DNA from: Methylococcus sp. EFPC2 | GTDB lineage: Bacteria; Pseudomonadota; Gammaproteobacteria; Methylococcales; Methylococcaceae | Length of the DNA stretch: 64,000 nucleotides | NCBI RefSeq assembly: GCF_016925495.1 | Contig: NZ_CP070491.1 | Location: forward strand, 2,108,001-2,172,000 | Direction of reading: 5' to 3' | In this document: in pieces, positions 8,873 through 16,404 of the stretch | Position numbering within the stretch: the stretch's first letter is position 1 | How the letters are laid out: each line of letters opens with the position of its first letter | Made by a program: the position numbers and the translations under genes | Notes under the pieces: generated by a model | Databases searched by the model: none | Told to the model about the DNA's origin: nothing | The model's input: only the letters and a program-made list of their open reading frames with translations

Positions 8873-9417
8873 ACCCCTCCGCACGTCATGGCATAGTGCT
8901 GGCGTTCAAGACTCTGATCTTCACCGCCCTGGTACCGGGCACGGTGACGGTCTACCTGCCGGCCTGGCTGCTGAGCCGCCAAGCGCCCGTGCGACTGGCC
9001 CACGATGTCTGGCTATCTCTACCGGCTGGGCTCCTGATGCTGGCCGGCGTTTTGGGCTATGCGCTCTGCGCCTGGGATTTCGTAGTCCGGGGACAGGGCA
9101 CCCCCGCACCGCTCGACGCACCGAAAGCTCTCGTGCTGAGCGGGCTGTACCGATGGACGCGCAACCCGATGTTTCTCAGCGTATTGCTGGTCCTGCTGGC
9201 GGAAGCGCTGTATTTTCGCAGCGGTATTTTATTCGCTTACACGGCAGCCGCCGCGCTCGCTTTGCACGGCCTGGTCGTGCGCTACGAAGAACCCCGCCTG
9301 CGCGAACGCTACGGCCCGGCTTACACCGACTACTGCCGCACCGTGCCGCGTTGGGGCTGGCAACGCCTATTACCCGTGAGACTCAGGGCGACCACCTTGG
9401 GTGAGCCTCCGCAATGA
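8869..9417 (+). CDS. Isoprenylcysteine/phospholipid methyltransferase-like membrane protein
   Basis: GTG at 8869 overlaps the halogenase stop (GTGA) and gives 182 residues; an in-frame ATG at 8800 would lie inside the previous gene. Hydrophobic segments fall near residues 10-30, 40-62 and 95-130. The C-terminal part has the family pattern Tyr-Arg-Trp-Thr-Arg-Asn-Pro-Met and then Glu-Glu-Pro-Arg-Leu-Arg-Glu-Arg-Tyr-Gly-Pro-Ala-Tyr, as in ICMT/PEMT-type S-adenosylmethionine methyltransferases. Its operon position suggests it methylates the pathway product, possibly a carboxyl or hydroxyl group in the membrane. That is inference. Confidence 0.75.
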   Translation: MNPSARHGIVLAFKTLIFTALVPGTVTVYLPAWLLSRQAPVRLAHDVWLSLPAGLLMLAGVLGYALCAWDFVVRGQGTPAPLDAPKALVLSGLYRWTRNPMFLSVLLVLLAEALYFRSGILFAYTAAAALALHGLVVRYEEPRLRERYGPAYTDYCRTVPRWGWQRLLPVRLRATTLGEPPQ

Positions 9418-9659
9418 CCATGAAAGAAAAACTCAAAGACTTCATCTTTTCCGAACTGATCTACCACGAAAACCCCGCCACCTTCGGCGACGACGACGAT
9501 TTGCTGGAGGCCGGGCTGGACAGCATGGGGCTGATGCGGCTCATCATGTTTGCCGAAAAGGAATTCGGCGTGATCCTGCCGGATTCCGATGTGGAACCCG
9601 CCAACGTGCGCAGCCTCAATGCCCTGGAACGATGGATAAGCTCGGCGCGCCGGACCTGA
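9414..9659 (+). CDS. Stand-alone acyl/peptidyl carrier protein
   Basis: The 81-residue protein has the carrier motif Gly-Leu-Asp-Ser-Met-Gly. Ser37 is the expected 4'-phosphopantetheine site, and acidic helices flank it. Its ATG overlaps the preceding stop (ATGA), so translation is probably coupled. Size and context match PltL/PigG-type prolyl carrier proteins, which hold proline while it is oxidised to pyrrole. Which amino acid is loaded here depends on the adenylating enzyme at 10947. Confidence 0.88.
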   Translation: MTMKEKLKDFIFSELIYHENPATFGDDDDLLEAGLDSMGLMRLIMFAEKEFGVILPDSDVEPANVRSLNALERWISSARRT

Positions 9660-10942
9660 ACGAACGGACGGCGGAATTCCCGTTCAACCCCGCCGATTAT
9701 TTCACCTACGTATTCGACCGGGAGATCCGCGCGGCCGGCATGCCGGGCGGCTATTGCGGCTTCGCCCTGGGGCTGGCGGCCGAACCCGACCTCGTCCGCC
9801 TGCAACAGCGGCTCGACGAGCTGGTCGCCCGATTTCCCCAGGCCGCGGGGCGAATCGAACGGCGCGGCAAGCGTTGTTTGTGGATCGCCACCGGCCGCCG
9901 CCTGGAACTCGAACGGCATCCCTGCCCGGGCGACGGCACGGAAACGGTAAGCGCACTGCTCGGCCGGCCGTCCGATCCCGAAACCGATCCACCGATGAGC
10001 TTGCACTGGCTGGCCCACGAGACCGGCGGCACCTTGCTGCTGCGCTGGATCCATCCCTTGCTGGACGCCCGTGGCGTCAAGCTGGTGCTGGATTTTCTCG
10101 GCGCGGACGACACGGCGAAATTTCGCGACTCGCCGCCGCTGATTTCGCAAAAACTCGCCGAATGGAGTGTGTGGCAGAAAATCCGCCTGACCCTCAAGGC
10201 CAAGCGCCACAACGACCGCTGCAACCGCCTGGACAGCAGCCTGCCCACCGTGGCCGACACCGGTCCGCAAGCATTACGCCTGAAAATACGCCGCTACGGC
10301 GAGGAAGAGTCGGCGCACATTTCCCGTCTGGCCCAAAGCTACATGGGCTTGGCCGGCAAGACGCTCTATACCCTGGGCTGTTTCATGCGTGCCATGGAAT
10401 TGGCCGGTCCGGCCGTGGCCAAAGCCGGCTACTGCATCCCCTATGCCTACAACCTGCGCCGCCAGAACGCCCCCACCCCGGTGTTCGGCAACCAGGTCGG
10501 CTGCCTGTTCGCCCAGGCCACGCGCGAGCAGGTCCGCGACCGCGACGGCCTGATGCGCCATCTGCTGATCCAATACCGCCAGACGGTCGCCGAGCAACTG
10601 GATCTGGCCTATCTGCCGCTGATGTGGCTGGGGCAGTATCTGTCCCCGCCACGTTATGCCCGGCTGCTGCGCACGCAACGCAGCGGCGGGGAGCTGAGCT
10701 CCTGCTGGTTTTCCGACGTCGGCGACATGCGTTTCGGAAACTCCGGTTTTCTCGGCGCGCCCGTCGAACACATGTACCACCTGACCTGGATGACCCTGCC
10801 GCCCGGTCTGGCCCTGTTGGCCGGCCAGATGAACGGGCGGATCACCCTGTCGTACAACTATCTGCATCCGGCGGTCGATGAAGCCTGGCTGGACCGGGTG
10901 ATACCCTTGATGGACGCCGAGCTGCTGGGCAAGGGGTATTGA
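9632..10942 (+). CDS. Stand-alone condensation-fold acyltransferase
   Basis: ATG at 9632 lies inside the end of the carrier gene; upstream in-frame sequence is only a shadow of it. The 436-residue protein has Trp-Ile-His-Pro-Leu-Leu-Asp-Ala-Arg-Gly with His141 and Asp145. This matches the HxxxD core of the condensation/chloramphenicol acetyltransferase superfamily, with the first His of the classic HH replaced by Ile. Other hallmarks are weak. In this operon it is the natural candidate to move the carrier-bound acyl group onto an amine or alcohol acceptor. It has no adenylation or carrier domain of its own. Confidence 0.65.
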   Translation: MDKLGAPDLNERTAEFPFNPADYFTYVFDREIRAAGMPGGYCGFALGLAAEPDLVRLQQRLDELVARFPQAAGRIERRGKRCLWIATGRRLELERHPCPGDGTETVSALLGRPSDPETDPPMSLHWLAHETGGTLLLRWIHPLLDARGVKLVLDFLGADDTAKFRDSPPLISQKLAEWSVWQKIRLTLKAKRHNDRCNRLDSSLPTVADTGPQALRLKIRRYGEEESAHISRLAQSYMGLAGKTLYTLGCFMRAMELAGPAVAKAGYCIPYAYNLRRQNAPTPVFGNQVGCLFAQATREQVRDRDGLMRHLLIQYRQTVAEQLDLAYLPLMWLGQYLSPPRYARLLRTQRSGGELSSCWFSDVGDMRFGNSGFLGAPVEHMYHLTWMTLPPGLALLAGQMNGRITLSYNYLHPAVDEAWLDRVIPLMDAELLGKGY

Positions 10943-10946
10943 TTCC

Positions 10947-12410
10947 ATGCTGTGCGAACGCTTGCTCCGACAGGCCCGGCAACGCCCCGACGCCCTTGCG
11001 CTCGTCGAAGGTGAACGGCAACTGAGTTACGGCATGCTGCTGGAACGCGCGCTCGCCGTCACCGGCAACTTGCAGGACATAGGGATAGGCGCCGGAGACC
11101 GGGTGGCCATTCATCTGGAGCGCGGCATCGACGCCGTGATCGCCGTATTCGGCGTGCTGCTGACCGGCGCCTGCTACGTGCCGCTGGACATCAAGAATCC
11201 ACCGAGCCGGCGCGATTTCATCCTGAGCGATGCGGCGGTTTCCGCGGTGATCAGGCAGAACGCCGGGGCCTCTCCCGTCATCGACACCGTCCCCCCGGCA
11301 CAGGAACCTCGTCGCGTAGACTGGAATGAGCGGCAGCAAATTCCAGCCCATGGGCCAGCAGGCAAGGTCGACGCAAGCGATCCGGCGGCGATCCTGTATA
11401 CCTCCGGTTCGACCGGCCGGCCCAAGGGCGTGGCGCTCAGCCACGGCGCCATCGCCGCATTCGCGGACTGGGCGGCCGAACGGATGGAGCTGAAGCCGGA
11501 TGACCGCATCGCCAGCAGCGCCCCTTTGTTTTTCGACCTGTCCACCTTCGACCTCTACGCGGTCTTGGCAAAGGGGGCCAGCCTGCACTTTGTCCCGGGC
11601 CCGCTGTTCCTGGCTCCCGCCCGCCTGGCCGCCTGGCTCTCGGAACACCGCATCAGCGGCTGGTATACCGTCCCTGCCCTGCTGGCCTTTCTCGCCTACA
11701 AAGGCAATCTCGGGTCGAGCCCGCCGGCCTCGCTGCGGTTTCTGATTTTCGCTGGTGAGGCTTTTCCCCCGACCGCCTTGAAGTCGCTGGCGGAAGCCTT
11801 GCCCGACACCGATCTCTACAACTTCTACGGCCCCACCGAAACCAATGTCTGCTGTCATTGGCCGGTCGAGCGCGACCGGCTGGACGGAGTCACGCCCATC
11901 CCCATAGGGCTGCCGGCCGCCGGCGGCGAATTGGCCATAGAGCCTGAAAGCGGCGAGCTCAGAGTACGCGGCCCCACGCTGCTGAGCGGCTACTGGAGCG
12001 CAGGCCGGCTCCATCCGGCGCTGGACGACGAAGGTTGGTACCGGACCGCCGACCGGGTCAGCCTGAGCGTAGCCGGCGAATATTTGTTCCATGGGCGGCT
12101 CGGCCGCATGCTCAAGTGCTCGGGTTACCGAGTGGAACCGGCGGAAATCGAAACCGCTCTGCTCACCATCCCCGGCGTCGCCGAGTGCGCCGTAGCGGGC
12201 ATCGCCGATCCCGCCGCCGGCCAGCGCCCTGCTGCGGCGCTCGTACTGCAACCGCCGCTGACGATAGGCGAAGTGCAGCAAGCCTTGCGGGCGAAACTGC
12301 CGGCCTACATGCAGCCGGCCCGTTTCCGGCTGCTGGACGCCCTGCCGCGCTTGGCCAACGGCAAGCTCGACCGCCTCGCTCTGCAAGACCTGATGGAAGT
12401 GAACCGATGA
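10947..12410 (+). CDS. Amino acid adenylating enzyme (PltF/PigI-like)
   Basis: The 487-residue adenylation enzyme has the core motifs in order: Tyr-Thr-Ser-Gly-Ser-Thr-Gly-Arg-Pro-Lys-Gly (A3), Phe-Phe-Asp-Leu-Ser (A4), Phe-Tyr-Gly-Pro-Thr-Glu-Thr-Asn (A5), Tyr-Arg-Thr-Ala-Asp (A7) and Asn-Gly-Lys-Leu-Asp-Arg (A10). It would activate an acid as an acyl-AMP and load it on the carrier at 9414. Free-standing size and gene partners resemble L-prolyl-AMP ligases of pyrrole pathways; proline specificity is inferred. The loop before A3 contains about 12 residues encoded by a REP-like element (11315-11349). It starts five bases after the previous stop. Confidence 0.85.
   Translation: MLCERLLRQARQRPDALALVEGERQLSYGMLLERALAVTGNLQDIGIGAGDRVAIHLERGIDAVIAVFGVLLTGACYVPLDIKNPPSRRDFILSDAAVSAVIRQNAGASPVIDTVPPAQEPRRVDWNERQQIPAHGPAGKVDASDPAAILYTSGSTGRPKGVALSHGAIAAFADWAAERMELKPDDRIASSAPLFFDLSTFDLYAVLAKGASLHFVPGPLFLAPARLAAWLSEHRISGWYTVPALLAFLAYKGNLGSSPPASLRFLIFAGEAFPPTALKSLAEALPDTDLYNFYGPTETNVCCHWPVERDRLDGVTPIPIGLPAAGGELAIEPESGELRVRGPTLLSGYWSAGRLHPALDDEGWYRTADRVSLSVAGEYLFHGRLGRMLKCSGYRVEPAEIETALLTIPGVAECAVAGIADPAAGQRPAAALVLQPPLTIGEVQQALRAKLPAYMQPARFRLLDALPRLANGKLDRLALQDLMEVNR
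11315..11349 (+). repeat. REP-like half element inside the adenylation gene
   Basis: Of 32 bases compared, about 27 match the left part of the palindrome at 10-41, including an unbroken CTGGAATGAGCG. It is read as Arg-Val-Asp-Trp-Asn-Glu-Arg-Gln-Gln-Ile in the enzyme, in the variable loop between motifs A2 and A3, and the frame is kept. Confidence 0.65.
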
Positions 12411-13495
12411 CGGACGCGCTGTCTCTCCCTCCGTATACCGGCCCCGCCAGCCTACGCGAACGCTTCCGCCGGGTCGCCGCGAACGGTTTGCTGAGCCATG
12501 CGCTGCCGGCCGAATTCGGCGGGCGCGGCGACGACTACCTGGCGCTGTGCCAAACCCACCGCAAGCTGGGAAAAATCAGCCGCGATCCCGGCCTGGTGCT
12601 CATGGTCAACGCGCATCTCTGGGGTGCCGTATTTCCCCTGCTACGCCACGGCGACGAGAAGCAGCGCAAGCGTTTTCTGCCGCCGTTGATCCGCGGCGAC
12701 TGGCTGGCCGGCCATGCCATCACCGAACCGGGTTGTGGAACCGATGTGCAAGCGATGACTGCCCGGGCAAAAATCGACGGCGACGGCTACCGTTTGCACG
12801 GTGAAAAGCGCTATATCACCAACGCGCCGCTGGCCGACTGGCTGATCGTCTATGCCAGGCTCGACGGCCCGATTTCCGCTTTCCTGGTGCACCGCGACGA
12901 CCCGGGCTGCCGGTTCACCGACGAGCACGCCTTGCAAGCCTGCCGCGGCAGCACTACCGGCGGCGTCTGGCTGAACGACTGCCGCATCGGCGCCGATCGA
13001 TTGCTCGGCAAGCCCGGCGCCGGCGAGCGCATCCTGCAACAAGCGCTGGAGTACGAACGGGCCTTCATCTTCGCCGGTATCACCGGGGTGATGGACTGGC
13101 AGTTGGAGCAAGTCGTAGCCCGCAGCCGGCAAAGGCTGTCCGGCAACGGTCATCTGGGCCGCCATCAGGCCATCGCGCACCGCATCGCCGACATGACGCT
13201 GCGCCTGAACACGCTGAACCTCTGGCTCCAGGAATGCGCCAGGCTCGCCGACACCGGCCAGCGCCTCACGCTGGCCGCCGCCCAAACCAAGCTTTATGCC
13301 GCCGAAGCCTTCCTGCAATCCAGCCTGGACGCCGTCCATCTATTCGGCGCCTTGGGCCTGGAAGCCGAATCGGGCCTCGTCGAGCTGGTCCAGGACGCCC
13401 TCGCCGGCCGATTGTTTTCCGGCAGTTCCGAGGCGTTGAAAAATCTGATCGCCGCCTTATCCGGCACGGGAGAGGGATATCGGGCGAGGCGCTAA
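12407..13495 (+). CDS. Acyl-CoA dehydrogenase-like flavoenzyme (PltE/PigA-like)
   Basis: ATG at 12407 overlaps the preceding stop (ATGA). The 362-residue protein has standard acyl-CoA dehydrogenase features. These include Ala-Ile-Thr-Glu-Pro-Gly-Cys-Gly-Thr-Asp near residue 104, Gly-Glu-Lys-Arg-Tyr-Ile-Thr-Asn-Ala, and a C-terminal helical domain with Gln-Ser-Ser-Leu-Asp-Ala and Leu-Phe-Gly-Ala-Leu-Gly. Beside a carrier protein and a stand-alone adenylating enzyme, the best-known role is four-electron oxidation of prolyl-S-carrier to pyrrolyl-2-carboxyl-S-carrier. It is the last gene of the operon. Ordinary fatty acid oxidation is less likely given the neighbours. Confidence 0.8.
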   Translation: MTDALSLPPYTGPASLRERFRRVAANGLLSHALPAEFGGRGDDYLALCQTHRKLGKISRDPGLVLMVNAHLWGAVFPLLRHGDEKQRKRFLPPLIRGDWLAGHAITEPGCGTDVQAMTARAKIDGDGYRLHGEKRYITNAPLADWLIVYARLDGPISAFLVHRDDPGCRFTDEHALQACRGSTTGGVWLNDCRIGADRLLGKPGAGERILQQALEYERAFIFAGITGVMDWQLEQVVARSRQRLSGNGHLGRHQAIAHRIADMTLRLNTLNLWLQECARLADTGQRLTLAAAQTKLYAAEAFLQSSLDAVHLFGALGLEAESGLVELVQDALAGRLFSGSSEALKNLIAALSGTGEGYRARR

Positions 13496-13655
13496 GCGGG
13501 AGAGCCGGCCGGAGACTCCCTCCAACTCTGACTTCGCACGCTGTACTGACTTCATCCGGCGGTTACCAGGGGCACCGCGACAATACCCGCGCTTGGTCTC
13601 GGGAAAATGAGGCGGTAGAATCGCGACTCCCCCATTGCCCGAAGCCGGAGATTTC

Positions 13656-14066
13656 ATGCTTGGATACATCATCCTGGCACTCGCCGCCGCATTGGCGCTG
13701 GCCATCATGCGCTACTTCATCCGCAAACGAGAACCGCCGCGGGCCACGAAGTCCGGCGCTAGGCCTTCCTACCGCTGCGTGACGATCCGCTTCGACCAAG
13801 CGACCTGCTGCGACGCAGTCAAACGACTGACCGGCCTGCGAGTGATCTGCCACCTGGCCCCTTTATTGCCGCTGGCCGATTGCGACAGGAAGGACTGCCG
13901 ATGCTGGTACGAGCACTACGATGACCGCCGGCAGGAACATCGGCGCGACGAATATTCCCGAGTCTCACTGGATTACCCCGGGCCCGAAAAGAGGGCCCGA
14001 CAGGGCGACCGGCGCCAGAAGTTCGACCCCAACGATCACGTAAAACCCACTTTCCTCTCCTTCTGA
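13656..14066 (+). CDS. Unknown small membrane-anchored protein
   Basis: The 136-residue product starts at 13656, where GGAG lies about eight bases upstream; an earlier in-frame start (13635) lacks this. One N-terminal hydrophobic segment (residues 2-20) is followed by Arg-Lys-Arg. The soluble part has six cysteines, including adjacent Cys-Cys and a Cys-Asp-x-Lys-Asp-Cys-x-Cys cluster, and ends in a highly charged Arg/Asp/Glu tail. The Cys spacing hints at metal binding or disulfides. I do not recognise the family. It lies between the biosynthetic operon and flhA. Confidence 0.6.
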   Translation: MLGYIILALAAALALAIMRYFIRKREPPRATKSGARPSYRCVTIRFDQATCCDAVKRLTGLRVICHLAPLLPLADCDRKDCRCWYEHYDDRRQEHRRDEYSRVSLDYPGPEKRARQGDRRQKFDPNDHVKPTFLSF

Positions 14067-14185
14067 GTCATCGTTGACGCCAGGGCGGGCTCAGACCCGC
14101 CTTCGGCCACCGATCCGGACCATCTCGGGCCTGGATATTGCAGCTACCCCTGCAACATCCACTCTCCGCCGGATTTCCGACGATC

Positions 14186-16285
14186 ATGACCGACGCACTC
14201 ACCTTGTTCATGGGCCGGCTCAAGCTGGCCGGCGCCCTGGGATTAGGGCCGCCCCTGGTCGTACTGCTGATGATGGCCATGCTGGTGCTGCCGCTGCCGG
14301 CCATGCTGCTCGACCTGTTTTTCACCTTCAACATCGCGCTGTCGCTGTTGATCCTCCTGGTGGTCATCTACACGTTGCGGCCGCTGGACTTCGCCGTGTT
14401 TCCGACGGTGCTGCTGGTGGCGACCCTGTTGCGGCTCAGCCTCAACGTGGCCTCGGCCCGCGTGGTGCTGCTGGAAGGTCATAACGGCCCCGATGCCGCC
14501 GGCAAGGTCATCGAAGCCTTCGGCGAATTCGTGATCGGCGGCAACTACGCCGTGGGCATCGTGGTTTTCATCATCCTGGTGGTGATCAACTTCGTGGTCG
14601 TCACCAAGGGCGCCGGGCGCGTGTCGGAAGTAAGCGCCCGCTTCACCCTGGACGCCATGCCCGGCAAACAAATGGCCATAGACGCGGATCTGAACGCCGG
14701 CCTGATCAACCAGGACGCGGCGCGCGCGCGGCGCGCGGAAGTCACCGCGGAAGCCGATTTCTACGGTTCCATGGACGGTGCCAGCAAATTCGTGCGCGGC
14801 GACGCGGTGGCGGGCATTCTTATTCTGTTCATCAACGTCATCGGCGGCCTCATCGTCGGCATGGCCCAGCATGGCCTGCCCTTCGCCGAAGCCCTGCACA
14901 ATTACACCCTCCTGACCATAGGCGACGGTCTGGTGGCGCAGATTCCGTCGCTGCTGCTGTCGGTCGGGTCGGCCATCATCGTCACCCGGGTTTCGGTGAG
15001 CAACGAGAACATCGGCCAGCAGTTCAGCAAACAGTTCTTCCAAGATCCCAAGCCGCTGGGCTTGAGCGCCGGCGTCATCGGGCTGATGGGCATGATACCC
15101 GGCATGCCCAACATGGCTTTTCTCTCGCTGGCCGCCCTGCTCGGCGGCGCCGCCTTCGCCATCGCGAAACGCCAGCAGGATCTCGCCCGCGTGGTGGCCG
15201 AGGACGCCATGACGCCCCGCCTCGCCCCGCCCGAAGTGAAGGAACTGGGCTGGGACGACGTGCAGCCGGTCGACCTGATAGGCCTGGAAGTCGGCTATCG
15301 CCTGATACCCCTGGTGGACAAAAACCAGGGCGGACAGCTCATGGCCAAGATCAAGGGGGTACGCAAGAAACTCTCGCAGGACTTGGGCTTTCTGATACCC
15401 AGCGTGCATATCCGCGACAACCTCGATCTGAGCCCCACGGCTTACCGGCTCACCCTGCTGGGCGTGACCGTAGGCGAGGCCGAGATACTGCCGGACCGCC
15501 TGATGGCGATCAATCCGGGGCGGGTGTACGGCACGCTCCGTGGCATAGAGGGCAAGGATCCGGCCTTCGGCCTGGAAGCCATCTGGATAGAACCGGAGCA
15601 GCGCGACCATGCCCAGACCCTGGGCTACACGGTGGTGGATCCCGGCACCGTGCTGGCCACGCACCTCAGCCACATCCTGCAATCGAACGCGCATCAACTG
15701 TTCGGCCACGAAGAAGCCCAGCAATTGCTGGATGGCCTGGCCCGCACGGCGCCCAAACTGGTCGAAGACCTGACGCCCAAGACCCTGCCGCTGGGCATCA
15801 TCGTCAAGGTCATGCAAGGCCTGTTGCAGGAGGGCGTACCGCTGCGCGACGTCCGCACCATCGCCGAAACTTTGGCGGAATTCGGCGGCCGGAGCCAAGA
15901 TCCCGGCGTTCTGGTGGCCGTGGTGCGCGCCGCCCTAGGCAGGCTGATCGTCCAGAAAATCAGCGGCATAGAGAAAGAAATCCCGGTCGTCACCCTCGAT
16001 CCGGAACTGGAACAGTTGTTGCAAAAAATACTGCAAACCGCCGGACAGGATGCCGCCGGCATCGAACCGGGCCTGGCCGAGCAGATGCTCAAGGCGCTGG
16101 AAGAGAAGACCCAGAAACTGGAGCTGGAAGGTTATCCCGCCATCCTGCTGGTGTCTTCCGCCATAAGGCCCTGGCTGGCGCGCTTCGTCAAACACGCGAT
16201 CGCGGGCCTGAACGTGCTGGCATACAACGAGATTCCCGAGGACAGGCAGGTCAAGGTGGTCGCCACGGTGGGTCAGCGCGGCTGA
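14186..16285 (+). CDS. flhA: Flagellar export gate protein FlhA
   Basis: The 699-residue protein has about eight hydrophobic segments in its first 330 residues. The highly conserved FHIPEP-type cytoplasmic loop follows the fourth to fifth segments (Arg-Phe-Thr-Leu-Asp-Ala-Met-Pro-Gly-Lys-Gln-Met-Ala-Ile-Asp). The C-terminal half is the soluble cytosolic domain that forms the nonameric ring under the export pore and receives substrate-chaperone complexes. The start at 14186 is preferred to a TTG at 14138 because it matches the usual family N terminus. flhB is not immediately upstream; the biosynthetic operon and an unknown gene lie there instead. Confidence 0.95.
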   Translation: MTDALTLFMGRLKLAGALGLGPPLVVLLMMAMLVLPLPAMLLDLFFTFNIALSLLILLVVIYTLRPLDFAVFPTVLLVATLLRLSLNVASARVVLLEGHNGPDAAGKVIEAFGEFVIGGNYAVGIVVFIILVVINFVVVTKGAGRVSEVSARFTLDAMPGKQMAIDADLNAGLINQDAARARRAEVTAEADFYGSMDGASKFVRGDAVAGILILFINVIGGLIVGMAQHGLPFAEALHNYTLLTIGDGLVAQIPSLLLSVGSAIIVTRVSVSNENIGQQFSKQFFQDPKPLGLSAGVIGLMGMIPGMPNMAFLSLAALLGGAAFAIAKRQQDLARVVAEDAMTPRLAPPEVKELGWDDVQPVDLIGLEVGYRLIPLVDKNQGGQLMAKIKGVRKKLSQDLGFLIPSVHIRDNLDLSPTAYRLTLLGVTVGEAEILPDRLMAINPGRVYGTLRGIEGKDPAFGLEAIWIEPEQRDHAQTLGYTVVDPGTVLATHLSHILQSNAHQLFGHEEAQQLLDGLARTAPKLVEDLTPKTLPLGIIVKVMQGLLQEGVPLRDVRTIAETLAEFGGRSQDPGVLVAVVRAALGRLIVQKISGIEKEIPVVTLDPELEQLLQKILQTAGQDAAGIEPGLAEQMLKALEEKTQKLELEGYPAILLVSSAIRPWLARFVKHAIAGLNVLAYNEIPEDRQVKVVATVGQRG

Positions 16286-16404
16286 TCTGCGACAGGGAGC
16301 GAACCGTACCGTCCTCCCTTTGCCGGATCCGGAAATTTTTGGCCGGATAAGGAAGCGGGGCGGAAAAATTAGGTGTCAAGCGGCTATTGACTAAGGTGGG
16401 ATTT

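Noticed and set aside
14243-15898. A 551-codon open frame antisense to flhA
   Set aside because: Its His/Gln/Asp-rich composition is that of a reverse-strand shadow, while FlhA itself is unmistakable.
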